Below, piece by piece: positions 21,561-33,100 of a stretch of 64,000 bases of DNA. Where the stretch lies: NCBI RefSeq assembly GCF_000499845.2, contig NC_023749.2:22447451-22511450 (forward strand). Reading direction: 5' to 3'. The stretch's first letter is position 1, and each line of letters starts with the position of its first letter. Both the position numbers and the translations under genes were made by a program. Below the pieces are notes generated by a model. That model ran no database searches. It saw only the letters and a program-made list of their open reading frames with translations, and had not been told where the DNA came from. The DNA is from Phaseolus vulgaris. Its lineage: Eukaryota; Streptophyta; Magnoliopsida; Fabales; Fabaceae.

Positions 21561-22391
21561 GATCCTTGTTTCGAACGTTCAAAACCCCTTTAATGCCATC
21601 CTGCATTAAACACGTCTTAAAATGCATTTAAGGCGCTTTAAGTCGCATTTAACACGTTTCCTTAAAACCTTTAATGGAGGCTTTTAAAGTGTTTTTAAAG
21701 CGTTTGAAACGATAACTGGAATAAAAACATACCTGATGAGGAAACATTAATGTTCCCTCATTTACTGCCTTCGCTAACTTCTCGCTGACTTGATTACTAT
21801 CACACGTGGAGGGCCTCATGGCGCCGTATCCCAATCTTAGGGACATTCTGTCGCGTGAGTTCCCTCCTTCTCGAAGTGCCGCCGGTGCAGGGGGTGACAT
21901 TCTGGGTGCCAACTCATGCCTCCCAGGTTTCAGCCACTCACCCTGGGAGTGTATCTACCTTCCTCTCGCACCACGCACCTGGTTCATCCCTGGGCATGAC
22001 CCTCTCTTGGGTCGTAACTATCCCAGGGATCACTCTGAGGTGGCGTGGGCTTCACGAGCCAGGATACTCCCCACTGGTATTGGAACTATGGCCTTGAAGC
22101 CACCTCTATTAGTATTATAACTGTGGCCTTAAAGCCATCTTTCTCTTTTCTCTAACTTGGCTTCTGGCGATTTCATCCCCTCCACGGTCTTTCCTACCCG
22201 TGGGCATTGGGGGGCGACGCCATCAGTGCCTTATATTGGCGACGCCATCAGCGCCTTATACTGGTGATGCCTTATCTTGGCGACGCCTCTTCTTCTGGGC
22301 GACGCCTCATCCTCCTTCCTCGGGCCCCTCACGGGGTCCCATCGTATCTTTGACTTTGACTTTAGTCAACGCCCGAGGACGGGACAGTACA
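21561..22391 (-). repeat. Truncated 5' LTR of element B
   Basis: About 830 bp ending acgggacagtaca. It has repeated TTTAAGGCGCTTTAA-like stretches near 21620-21720, a CCACGG/CCGTGG hairpin at 22182-22203, GGCGACGCC units near 22210-22310 and TTGACTTTGAC near 22355. The inner edge with the primer site is deleted. Confidence 0.75.
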
Positions 22392-22881
22392 TAAAGTGAT
22401 ATATGTATATTTGTTCTTTCGAATGTATTTTTTCTTAAAAATTGTATAGAGTATAGGTTTTGGAATATTGGAGATGAGTTTAGAGAGGTAGTACAAGAAT
22501 TTCATTTGGTTAATTAGCATATTTGAAGTATTGATGAGATTGAATTCAACATTATTATATTTTATTCTAAAAGTAGGTTGGAAAGTTCAAATTCAAAAAT
22601 GGTAGTGTTTATTTGTGCCTTATATGGTTGTTTGGTACATTTTAAACTTGCTTGAATGAGAAAATTGTCTCATTTAGAGCTGCAACTACTTTTGAAAGAA
22701 TTATACAAAATTACAAGTTATGCATAATCCACCTATCAGACAGAATTTCGCTTAGTAGATTTCATCTCAACAACTAACTTCACTTCCAACCTAAATTCGT
22801 TAAGATGATTTCAATCCGACAACATTTAGAAAAAAATTCAATTTGTATTCAGTTAGCGAATTTTTATTGCTTAATGAATTT
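22392..22881. other. AT-rich sequence between elements B and C
   Basis: 490 bp of AT-rich sequence with no open frame or recognisable repeat. With 41236 onward it was contiguous before element C inserted. It ends in the AATTT duplication of C (22877-22881). Confidence 0.7.
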
Positions 22882-24084
22882 TGTTCCGTCCGGTTGACCT
22901 GGGACGTCTTCGTGCGCGACCTCAACCGTCAGCTAGGGACTCCTTCCCACTGGTTACCTGTGGATTCCTGCAAAGAAGGACAAAAGGGCGCCCTAGCGGC
23001 CGTTTTCACTCCGACGCTCAAGTCAGTCAGCAAGAAACACCAAAAAATAAGCACCTCCGTATCTGAGCCCCGTGTATGGCACTCTGAAGGTGGTGAAAAG
23101 GAAACTGTGTCTAGTGTCTATTTCTCCCTCAAGCAAAAATCTTTCCCTAGTCCCTTGTGCGTAACCTCAATGCTCGAGCAAGCAACTAGAGAGTATCGGG
23201 GAAATTTGCCAAAAGTTCGAACCCCGTTCCCAACATTCTCGGCGCTATTTAAACTACCCAAGCATTTAAAGCGCCTTAAAGCGCTTTTAATCATAAAACG
23301 TAACGCACTTAATTAATGCGTCTAATTAGAAAACGTAGCGCATTTAAGACGTTGAAACGCTATGGAGCGTTTACAGTACCTTAAACGCTCGAAACAGAAA
23401 CTGTATTAAATGACTTTAATTACCTGGTACCTGACTAAATGGTGTTTCTATTCTGACCTGGCTGTCGTACACGTGGAGGGCCTCACAACGCCATGACCCC
23501 ATCTGGGGACGTTTCTACGTGTGAGTCCTCCAGCTTGGGAGTGCTACTGCGCAAGGGGTGACTTTTTGGGTGCCAACTCATGCCCCCAATCATATAGCCA
23601 CTCACTTTGAGAGCGTATATGACTTCCTCTCGTACCCTGCACCTGGCTACCCTGGGCGTGACCCTCCTCTTGAGTCGTATCTGTCCCAAAGGCATCTCTG
23701 GGGCGGCAGGGGTACTTCGCGAGTCAGGCTGCCCTACACTGGCGCTATCACTATGGCCTTGAAGCCACCTTTCTCTTCTCTTTATCACTACCCCGGATTA
23801 TCGGGACCTGAGGCCTTCCCACGGCGTCGCTCCCTCCATGGTCTTTCCTACCCATGGGTATCAGGAAACCGCACTGTGATTGCCTTGCCTTAATGATATT
23901 TGGTCTTGGCGACGCCCTGGTTGGGCGACGCCTTCACCTAGGCAACGCCTCGCCTTGGCGACGCTTCCTCTTGGCGACGCTGGTACTTGGCGTCTCTTCA
24001 CCTAGGCGTCGCCTTGTGTTGACTTTGACTCCTGGCGTTGACTTTGACCTTGACTTTGTCAACGCCCGGATACGGGACGGTACA
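22882..24084 (-). repeat. 3' LTR of element C
   Basis: 1,203 bp. Same architecture as the A LTR: conserved block at 22987-23026, TTTAAATAG-like TATA near 23250 (complement), CCATGG hairpin at 23836-23857, GGCGACGCC units near 23905-24015, TTGACTTTGAC near 24020-24050. Confidence 0.93.
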
Positions 24085-24828
24085 CAAGCCCCCCAGTCTT
24101 AAGCCGAAGACTTGTCTTCAGCGCAAAGACTAAGGCCTCGCCCACGCCGTCCACGTGCCACCCTGATGACGTGTCATTCCCTGCTGACTCAACAATTCTC
24201 GAATTATTGACGTGACACTCTGTGAACCATAGGGGAGCTCTTAATGGCTGATTGGACATCCTCTTAAGCGGGGAAAATAACACCTTTTGGGGCCACGCTT
24301 AATCGTGCGCCACGTGGCTCATCACACGGCCAGCCTCTAGAGTCCCTTGTGCTCCCCTTGGGCGCTTAATCCTTTGACACGCGGCACGATCTCACGGCTC
24401 CTAATTAGCACCTCTTGGGTTGCAAATCTAACGTTCAAGTTACCCCAAACCCCGCGCTCAGACCACTGTTCCATCCATTCTCTCTGCGTCTCTGCACTGT
24501 TCATCACCTTCAAACCTTTCCTCTGCAACTTCTGCTCTTTCCTTCGTGCTCTCCTTCCTCCCTCACTTTGACAGCAAAGGTATGATTTATGCATATCCAC
24601 GACTCTTCTCCTTCGTCGCATTGCATAGTTTATTGAACTGCCTGGGACTGTTTACGTTTATGCATTACTGTGTTCTTCCGCTTCTCCTTTCTTCTCTGTT
24701 CCCTTCACCTTCTTTCTGGGTTTTCTCGCGTGGGTGGTATTTCCTGGGGTTTTACCCCCATTTTTTTCTTGGCATCACTTGTTAAAAACCTTTTTCCTTT
24801 CTTCAATCCCCAGCTATTTATTCACACC
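24085..24828 (+). promoter_or_regulatory. Polypurine tract, upstream region and 5' UTR intron of the C accessory gene
   Basis: The polypurine tract (minus strand, ACTGGGGGGCTTG) is at 24085-24097. The G-box position 24376-24385 reads GACACGCGGC, so its ACGT core is lost. The 5' UTR intron runs 24580-24813: AAAG|GTATGA to CCCCAG|CTATTTATTC, 234 nt. The ATG is at 24829. Confidence 0.6.
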
Positions 24829-24995
24829 ATGACGCGCCCGAACGCAAAGTCTGGTTCTCCCCCCAAGACCCCCAAGTCCAACTATAAAGCCTTCTATTCA
24901 TGGGCCCCCGACGAGCTCTTGAACGAGTGTACCAGCCTGACTACCTTCCAGGACCTGGAGGCTCATCGTGGGGAAACAAACCTTGAAAGCGCCGC
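24829..24995 (+). pseudogene. Start of aORF2a in element C, fused to pol by a deletion
   Basis: It begins like A (MTRPNAKSG..., YSWAPDELLNECTSLTTF) and stops after codon ~49 (LEAHRG) at about 24976. The next 19 bases, read on the minus strand together with 36485 onward, encode the pol motif MAALSRFV after QQLTGR. So a deletion joined aORF2a to pol, and K then landed in the pol piece. The target duplication GCCGC is 24991-24995. Confidence 0.85.
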
Positions 24996-26175
24996 TGATC
25001 CTGCCGGCAACTCGAACGTGGAGGAATCGCTTCGTAGCACTCACTGCCCCGTCTACGCGACTGCGTCTTCTGCAGAATCACCCTCAGAACCTTCTCTTGG
25101 ATCTTCAAACGTGACCTGCAAAACACACAGACGGCGCCTCTAGCGGCCGTTTGCACTCCGACGATCAAGTTAGTCCACAGAACCACCAAAGATGAGAAAA
25201 CTAGCAGTGTGTGAAAAACTCTTGCTCTCTCTGTTCTCGTACCCCCCATCTCTCCCTGATTCCCTCTTTTATGTCTCTCTCTCTGTTTCTGGGCATAACA
25301 GAATTCTGTTATGCTTTTTTGGCATGTGTCAGAACCCTGTTATGCTTTTCAGAGACAGTGTACCTGCAGAATCAGTAGTGAGAGCGTGAGAGTCTGTGCA
25401 TGTCTGCGCTTGGCTGCGCCTGCCTGTACCCTTAGTGGTACGGAGTGCACTTTTGTCTGGACCGCACCCCTCTTAGATGATGACACGTGGAGGCCTGCAA
25501 CTCACATCTAACCACACACGTGTCACTTACTGGAAGGGCTCTAGCGCTTCTCTTTGTGTGCCTAAGTTACGTTCTTGCGGAGTAACTTAGGATATTTCTC
25601 TCATCTGGGTAAATCGCATACTCTTAGGAGAACGTCAGGTGTGGCTGGTCTAGGCACACTCACCAAACGTTGCTCTCTGCGTATACAGCTTACCCTTCAC
25701 GGTGCCACGCACGCAATGGGTTGAGGGAATCACCAATCACTGACTGGTTTACTAGTTCCCTCAGGCCACTCTCGTGCATGATTCCCTGAGATGTGCTCAT
25801 GCGAGGTCCATGTGTAACGCTCTCGCTGGGAACCTCAGTCCCAGTTTAACTGCGTGTAACACGAGACCCCGATGACAATGCACCCGATGACTGATCAGTG
25901 CTTATTTGCTTCTCGCGTTCTGCCCCAGGCGTTAGTCTGAGAACTGGTCTGTTGGTGGCCACTTGGCTGCTGACCACCGATCACCATTCTGGATGATCTG
26001 TCCCCTGACCTCTCCGCCTGATCTGTCGGTGGTCACCTGGTCACTGACCCCCGATCACCGCCCTTGGCGATCGCCTCCCTGGTCTCCCTGTCACCTGGTC
26101 CACGTGTCACCCTGCGAGTGGTCCACGTGGTTCTCTGCTGCTGACGTCATCGACTACCGATGACCGATCGGATCA
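24996..26175 (-). repeat. 3' LTR of element K
   Basis: 1,180 bp. On the element strand it begins TGATCCGATCGG and ends GCCGGCAGGATCA. TATA-like CATAAAAG is on the complement near 25266-25275. The conserved block is near 25116-25174. It is unrelated to the A LTR apart from its inner edge and this block. It carries no GGCGACGCC array. Confidence 0.95.
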
Positions 26176-26190
26176 CAAGCCCCCCAGTCT
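26176..26190 (-). other. Polypurine tract of element K
   Basis: Minus strand AGACTGGGGGGCTTG directly abuts the 3' LTR start TGATCC. Confidence 0.9.
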
Positions 26191-26782
26191 CGAGTCGTGA
26201 ACTCGTTCTCGGCGAAGAGACTAAGTGGTCGTGCCCTCAGTCCACGTGGCAAGTGGGACCGCATCACGTGCCACCTCACGTGCTGCTTTTTTAACGTTTG
26301 GACTTCCTTCCTTAATCTCGCGACACGTGGCCCCATCGACGGCCAGCGTTATGTGTCGCTAGCGCTTCTCTTATTCAAATTGGCGCACTCTTTCACTGTT
26401 CCTTCATCTTCTTCAATCGACTCTCAGACCTTCTGCGAGCTCTTTCTCTGCGCACCCATCTTTCTTCAAGTTTTCCACCTCCAAACCTCTCGCGATCATT
26501 CAAAGGTATGGTTTTTCTTCTTCCTGGGTTTATTTGGGTCATCTTTACCGATTGCATTTGTCTTTCTCGTTATCATGCATTCATCTTCTCTATTTTCCCT
26601 CTCTCGACCTGCGCTATGGTTTTTTCACGTTCTCGCTCTGACTTCTGCTTCTTCTTCTTCCTCTTTTCACCTGGGCATCCCTCTCTCCTTCGCCCTCTCT
26701 GTTTTCACTGAAACATTCATCATTCCCTCTTCTTCCATTCATTCTGACTTTTCGTTTTTCCTCCATTTGCAGCTATCTCGCG
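26191..26782 (+). promoter_or_regulatory. Promoter and spliced 5' UTR of the K accessory gene
   Basis: The shared block (cggcgaagagactaag) lies near 26210. An exact GACACGTGGC G-box is at 26322-26331. The 5' UTR intron 26506-26772 (CAAAG|GTATGG to TTTGCAG|CTATC, 267 nt) is followed by the ATG ten bases after the acceptor. The intron is very T/C-rich. Confidence 0.65.
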
Positions 26783-29025
26783 ATGGCTCGCTTGAAACAA
26801 ACCGCGCGTATTATTGCCTCATCCTCTGGTGCACAGCCTTCCGCGAGTGCGCCAGCTCCACCACCGCCTGTTGCTACCTCCTTCCACGACAACGCCAGGG
26901 TCTACGACTGGGCCCCCCTGGCGTTGCTGGCTGAAACATCCACCCTGCTACCACAGGGTCATCTCACCTCTCTCCTGAGCCATGACCCGGATGAACCCTC
27001 GTGCGCCATAGACAGGGAAAATGATTTCAATATCCACGTTCGCATCCCTCCTCGAGGGATGCCCATTTGTGCGGACGATAGGGCCACCAATGGGGTGCCC
27101 TTCGTCTTCGTCTACTCCGCCATTTTCAAAAGGTTGAAGCTGCGCCTCCCCTTCACCTTTTTCGAAAAGGAGCTGCTGATGGAGTTGAACGTCGCGCCCT
27201 GCCAACTCCATCCCAATGCCTAGGCCTTCATCCGGGCATTTCAGATCCTCTGCAATTACTTTGGGCACAACGCCTCCGTGGATGTGTTCCTCTACTTCTT
27301 CGAGGCGAAGAATCCTGGGGACAGGTCCTGGGTTAGCCTGAACGGGGTTGCTGGACGGGTGCTCCTGGGCCTATACCAGCAATCCTTCAAAGACTGGAAG
27401 GGCAGATTCTACATGATATCTGCCACCCAACAAAGTCCAAATCTGCTCGAGGGGTACCTCCTCTACTGGGTTCCTGGGGTTGAATTCAAGAAATCCAGGG
27501 ACCTCGAAACCATGGTTCCTGTGGGCTGTTCCTGGGGGCCAAGTACAACTCCGCTCACCTCATCAAGGATGAATTTGATGTGGTGGCTCTGAAAAAATAT
27601 ATAGGTAGCTCTTCTTGCACCTCTTAGGATACTTGCCTCTTCTCATGCATGCTTTTATGTGTTTTTGACTTACCTGCATAACTTGGCCAACTAACCCTTC
27701 CTTTTCTCGTCTATGTAGACTCAATGTCGGGGAAAGACAGGAGGCTAGCCTTGCTGGAGCTTGCCAAGTGTCGGGGAGCCAAGGGAACTGGCTCCTCTTC
27801 TTCTACTACGGAGCCCATTGCAGCCCCTCCTCTCTCGGTCGCGCCAGCTGAAGGCCCCGAGCAAGGAAAGAAAAGGAAAAGACTGGTGAAGGCTTCCACT
27901 TCACTTGCTGCCGCTGCTGCTACTGCCTCAACCGAAGAGGAGAGCTCTGGCTCTCCTCTTAAACACCGCCAGAGGAAGACGCCAGCGGTCAAGGGGGCTT
28001 CGTCTCTCCAGCCTGGGGAGATCGAGGTGGTGGAGGTAGAGGAAGGTTCACCCCCTCCTCCCTCTGCTCAACCTGCCTCAGAGCCCACATGCCTTCCTTC
28101 TCCATGCCAGCAGTTACCTCCAACTTCTCAACTGCCATCTTCCCCCCCATCAGGCCAATCACCTGGTCCATCTGCTCATCCTGCTGGGGGTGCTTCTGCT
28201 CAACCTGGGGGTCCCCCACCACCACTGCCAGTCTCCGCTGCCACTGCTGAATGTGGTGGATCCAGCTCGCGCCCAAGTGCCTCTGGAGCCAGCCACGAGA
28301 ACTTTAGCAGGGTCATCACCCTGGTCCAACAGCTCATTAGCAACCGGGAGCTCGTCGAATGGAATGGTGATGAGGTGGACATGCACCTGGCCAGGCAGAT
28401 GGTGCTCTCCCTGGAGTTTTCCACCCAGCATCGCAAGCAAATAGCCCTGGAGAAGAGGGTGAAAGAGCTTGAGCACGACAAGGAGTCACTGCGAAGTGAC
28501 TTCGAAGCTGCTCAAGGGTCTACGGAGATAATGCGAGGCATGGTGGAGAAAGCTAGGAGGGAGTACCTAGCGCAGGTCCAAGAGACCATCAAGATGGAGA
28601 TGTTGATGGGGCAGACTGTGAGCTCTCTGGACTGCGTGGTGGTGGAGCTACGGGCCGAGACCTCCTCCCTGCGCCAACTGAACACTCAGCTAGTGGGGGA
28701 GCTCGAGTCCACCAAAGAAGCGGCTGCTACTGGAGAGAAAAAACTTGAGGAGGTGACGGGCAAACTTTCTGAAGCCAAGGGCCAACTAGCAGAAGCTGCC
28801 TCCTCCCTTCCTGCCCTCACCACTGGAAGAGATGTTGCGGAGGCCTCAAAGCAAAAACTGGAGGCGGAGAAGGCTGATTTGATGAACGTGGGTGCTGATG
28901 CCCTCACTGATGGATTCGAGCTAGCACTCGAGCAAATCAGATGCGTTCTCCCAGACCTGGACCTCTCGCAGTTCAGCATCTATCACGAAGTGGTAGATGG
29001 AAAGCTCATCCCTCCTGCCCCTTAA
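26783..29025 (+). pseudogene. aORF2 of element K: antisense accessory gene, coiled-coil exon intact
   Basis: Exon 2 (26783-27604) encodes the N-terminal domain (PLALLAETSTLL, VPFVFVYSAIFK, LPFTFFEKELLMELN, PNA then a TAG where others have Trp, ASVDVFLYFFEAK). A TAG at 27221-27223 and a frameshift near 27500-27525 break it. A phase-1 intron runs 27605-27718 (GTAGCT...CTATGTAG). Exon 3 (27719-29025, 436 codons, open) has KKRKRLVK and KHRQRK basic clusters, a Pro/Ser-rich linker and a coiled coil of about 230 residues with many Glu, Leu and Ala, ending YHEVVDGKLIPPAP. That ending matches the E protein (NEVVDGKVVPAED). Such a young element with a broken exon 2 may depend on other copies for this function. 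Confidence 0.75.
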
Positions 29026-29980
29026 TCTCTTCTCTTCCTTGTAAATTTTAACTTCTGCACAACTTTTCTTAGTATTCAAAGTTTGTATAAGACTTGGCTG
29101 TGAATATATACTCTCTATTTGTATAAGTTTCTTCTCTTGTATTTTCTTGAGCTTCACTTTTCTTTATGCACACGACTAATTGTTAGCTAGCTTAGATTCA
29201 GCGCGATCTTAAGCTTTGTCTTTCCCTTTGCACACGACTAAGTGTTAACCAGCTTGGGCCTAGCGCGATCTGCCTCCCTTGTTCTTGGCCTCTTCTTGAT
29301 CACGACTAGCTATTCCCTTAGCTTGGTGTTTGACAGTCCTTGTGCGCTGCTTTGCACCACTAGCCAATCACCGACGACTCATCAGCGATCGTTCTTTAGT
29401 CTCCACTTAGCTTCTCTGCCGCTTTAGCGCTAAGTGCATAGAAGACTTTGACATCATTCGCTCGAGGTGATGCCTCGTTTTGGGGAAAGAAAAGTGTTTC
29501 TCGCTAACCCCTCTTACTTTCCCCAAGGTCATCACCCTTCGGCGCATTGAGTCGTTCCTTCCCTGCCTCACTCCTGGGGTGAAGAGGGTTTCGGACTAAG
29601 AGCCTTACTGGGCCAACATTGGTGTATGCCAAGTGGGTAAGCACATTTTCTCAAAATCTTTCCTTTCCCTCCCTTGGTCTTATTAGCACCCCTGGCTTTT
29701 CAAACCCTTAACTGCTTGCGCTCACACCTGGGGTGAGGAAGACTTAGATCAGTGCCAGTACTTGCGCCTAGGGCAAGTAGGGCCTAACCAATCACCTGCA
29801 CTTGCACCTGGGGCAAGGAGGATTTTAACTTATATACTTGAGCACACTTGATATGCTGGAAATTTTTTCTTTAATTGGGTGGCCTCGTTAAAAACCCTCC
29901 TTAGGGAAAATAGTGCCCCCTTGTCTGTTCAACTGTTTCCACCACATACAAAGCATGTATCTTTTAGCGCGAGAACGCAA
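29026..29980. repeat. Convergent spacer of element K with inverted-repeat units
   Basis: It lies between aORF2 and pol 3' ends. It contains two to three copies of a roughly 60-bp unit with GCACACGACTAA...AGCGCGATCT (29165-29275), a long hairpin at 29466-29536 (GGTGATG/CATCACC outside, TTGGGGAAAG/CTTTCCCCAA inside), and several short hairpins around a CCTGGG loop at about 29568-29818, with stems CTCAC/GTGAG or CTTGC/GCAAG. No protein-coding signal. Confidence 0.6.
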
Positions 29981-32900
29981 TTACTGGAAGCGCCTGGGCC
30001 TCACTTTAGAGTTGTGCCTCCGCTCTACTCTTCTCTTTACGGCTTCAGCACTGACTCTGGCTTCTTCTCGCACTTCGTCCAGCAGGTCTATATTCACCTT
30101 ACGTTCTTCATTGGACTCTTCAGCAATGAAGTTCAAGAATCTGGGGGAGCTCTCCTGTATCTCCACGGGAATCATGGCGTCTGTCCCAAAGACAAGGCTG
30201 AAGGGTGTCTCATGGGTGCTGGACTGCGGGGTGGTATGATAAGACCATACAATTCTGGGGACCTCCTCTGCCCAGCCTCCTTTGGCCTTGTCTAGTCTTC
30301 TCTTCAGCCCCCTGAGCAGTACTCGATTTGCTGCCTCCACCTGCCCATTGGTTTGTGGGTGTTCCACTGAAGCGAAAACCTGCTGTAATTTTAACTCCTC
30401 ACACATCTTCCTCAGCTGATGACTCGTGAACTGGGTGCCATTGTCGGAGACCAACCTCTTGGGTATTCCGAAACGGCAGACGATGTTCTTCCAGACGAAA
30501 TGCTCGACTTTCTGTGCGGTGATGTGTGCGACCGGTTCTGCCTCCACCCACTTGGTGAAGTACTCGATGGCCACGATGAGAAACTTCATCTTCCTTATCG
30601 CCAGGGGAAAAGGTCCTAGGATGTCGATCCCCCATGTGTGGAATGGCCACGGGCTATGGATGGACCTCAACTCCTCAGGGGGTGCCTTGTGCCAGTCTGC
30701 ATGCAGTTGACACTGTTTGCATCGCTGAGCAAACCTTATGCAGTCTTCCTTCAGCTTTGGCCAGTAGTACCCCGCGCGGAGTACTGTACTTGCCAAAGCG
30801 CGACCACCTACGTGGCTTCCGCACACCCCCTCGTGCAGCTCAGACATGAGTCTGGTGCATTGCTCGCCGTGCACACAGATCTCCACAGGGTGAGAAAATC
30901 CAAATCTAAAGAGGTTTCCATCTATTAGAGTAAACTTACTTGAACTCCTCTTTATCCTTTTTGCCTCTGCCACGTCAAGCGGGAGTACACCATCTTCTAA
31001 GTACAACTGGTATGGCGTTATCCAGGTGTCGGGCTCCTTCTCCGCGTGGACTTCCATCGACTCATCGGTCTTCGACGGTCGCGATCTCACCCTCGGTGTT
31101 CTCAGCATTTCTTGGCTCAACGACCGATGACCGATCGTCAGACGCTCCATTGATTTGCACACATGGAATACCTAGTTGTCCGACACGAATGCTCGCGGTA
31201 CCTTCAAGGTCTCCTGAATGACGGTCCTCTGCTTCCCCCCTTTGCTTGAGCTGGCCAGCTTGGCAAGCAGGTCTGCTCTGGCATTTTGCTCTCTTGGCAC
31301 GTGTACCAATTCGAATTCGGTGAAGGACGTCTTCAGGAGCAGTACATACTCCAGGTAGGCTGCCATCTGGGGATCCTTTGCTTGGAACTCCCCTGTAACC
31401 TGCCCGGTGACCAACAAAGAGTCGCTTTTGGCCAGCAGATTTCTTGATCCCATTTCTCTTGCCAGCAACATTCCTGCGATCAGGGCTTCATACTCCGCCT
31501 GATTGTTGCTAGCTTTGAAGGCAAAGCAGAGGGACTGCTCGATCAGTACCCCGTTTGGGCCTTCCAGAATGACTCCAGCACCGCTCCCCTGCTGATTAGA
31601 GGAGCCATCCACCGATAATACCCATCGGAAGTCTAATCCTTCTGCAGGAGTCGCGATCGACGACAGCTCGACTACAAAGTCCGCGAACACCTGCCCCTTG
31701 ATCGGTCCTCGGGGCTCATACTGAATGTCAAACTTTGACAATTCCACCGCCCACTTGACCATCCTGCCTGCTACATCAGGTTTCTTCAGCACGTTTTGGA
31801 TAGGCAAATCAGTCATCACCACCACTGTGAAGCTGTGGAAGTAATGCCTAAGTCTTCTGGCTGAAAACACCACCGCCAGGGCAGCTTTCTCGAGGGCCTG
31901 GTACCTCGTTTCAGGGCCTTGCAGCACCTTACTCACGAAGTAAACAGGCCTCTGGGTCTGGTCTTGCTCTTGCACCAGGACTGAGCTGACTTCTCTCTCC
32001 GTCACAGCGAAATATAGACGAAGAGGGATGCCTACATGAGGTTTTCGCAAGACTGGTGGGCTCGCCAGATACTCCTTCAGTTTGATGAAGGCCTCCTCAC
32101 ACTCCTGCGTCCAAAGGAATCTGCTGTTGCGTTTGAGACACTGGAAGTATGGATGACCTTTCTCCCCTCCAGCAGACATGAACCGGGACAAGGCTGCCAA
32201 GCGACCGGTGAGCTGCTGCACCTCCTTCACCGTCGTTGGGCTCCTCATTGCCACGATTGCTGCACACTTCTCTGGGTTAGCTTCGATTCCCCGTTCTGTG
32301 AAGAGGAAACCCAAAAACTTCCCAGCCTCCACACCAAAAATACACTTCTCTGGGTTGAGCTTCAGCCGGTACTTGGCAATGGTGGTGAACGGTTCGTCCA
32401 GATCAGCTGCATGATGCTTCTTCTCTCGGGACGCAACCACCATGTCATCTACATACGCATGTACGTTCCTTCCCAGCATGGGCGAGAGTACCCTATCCAT
32501 GAGCCGCTGGTAGGTGGCCCTCGCGTTCTTTAACCCGAATGGCATGACCTTGTAACAATAGCAAGACCGTTCCGTCATAAACGCGGTCTTGCACTCATCC
32601 ATGGGGTGCATCCTGATCTGGTTATACCCCGAGAAAGCGTCCAAGAAGCTGAGCAACTTTCCCCCTGATGCGCTATCAACTAGGGCGTCTATACTGGGTA
32701 AGGGGTAAGAATCTTTGGGGCACGCCTTGTTGAGGTCAGTGAAATCCACGCACATTCTCCACTTGCCGCTCGCCTTCTGAACCAGCACCACATTCGCTAG
32801 CCACTCGGGGTACTGGATTTCTCTGATGTGCCCTGCAGCAAGGAGCTTCTGTGCTTCGTCGTGGATCACCTTCCTCTTCTCCTCGTTGAATTTCCTTCGC

Positions 32901-33100
32901 CTTTGTCGCACAGGTCGAACCTTGGGATCCATCGACAGACGATGGCAAAGGAAATCGGGGTCGATCCCTGGCATGTCGGATGCTGACCATGCAAAGGCAC
33001 CCATGTGCTTTTCGATCACACCAACGATCAGCTTTCGCTCTTCTTCAACGAGGGATCCCCCTAACTTGAACTTTTTCCCCCGATGTCCACTTCGACCCAT
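29981..33100 (-). pseudogene. pol: pol of element K: RT, RNase H, aRNase H, integrase; one stop and short C-terminus
   Basis: One frame with a single TAG at 31172-31174 between the second RNase H and integrase. RT: LLSFLDAFSGYNQI, AYVDDMVV. First RNase H: RPVYFVSKVLQ. Second RNase H: VDGSSNQQGSGAG, NQAEYEALIAG, LLAKSDSLL, NARADLLAKL. Integrase: HEGVCGSH, CKQCQLH, WGIDILGPF, SDNGTQF, NGQVEAANR. It stops after RPRRFQ, about 60 residues short of A's integrase, lacking the GDLVMRKAHP...LSPKWTGPF tail. It is in a different frame from gag. Confidence 0.9.

Larger units (their letters stand above)
1..22391 (-). mobile_element. Element B: old Tat-lineage Ty3/gypsy element, split by element A
   Basis: The two parts are 1-1984 and 15706-22391. 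They join exactly when element A and one copy of its 5-bp target duplication are removed. In element (minus) order: truncated 5' LTR (21561-22391), gag-protease, RT, RNase H, integrase, spacer, accessory gene on the plus strand (948-1932), end of the 3' LTR (1-482). Gag-pol has several frameshifts and deletions and the gag N-terminus and primer site are gone, so this is a dead, older element. Its own target duplication cannot be seen because the left end lies outside the window. The sequence at 1-482 matches the 5' LTR only over about its last 200 bases, so assigning it to B rather than to a further element is an inference. Confidence 0.75.

Noticed and set aside
27724..29025. A 433-codon open frame that could be taken for a host coiled-coil or nuclear protein gene
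   Set aside because: It is exon 3 of the K accessory gene: same intron phase, basic cluster, coiled coil and ending as the E and A copies, and it lies inside the LTRs of K.
31172..31174. The TAG between RNase H and integrase of K as a programmed readthrough signal
   Set aside because: Elements A, B and G have sense codons there, so a point mutation is simpler.
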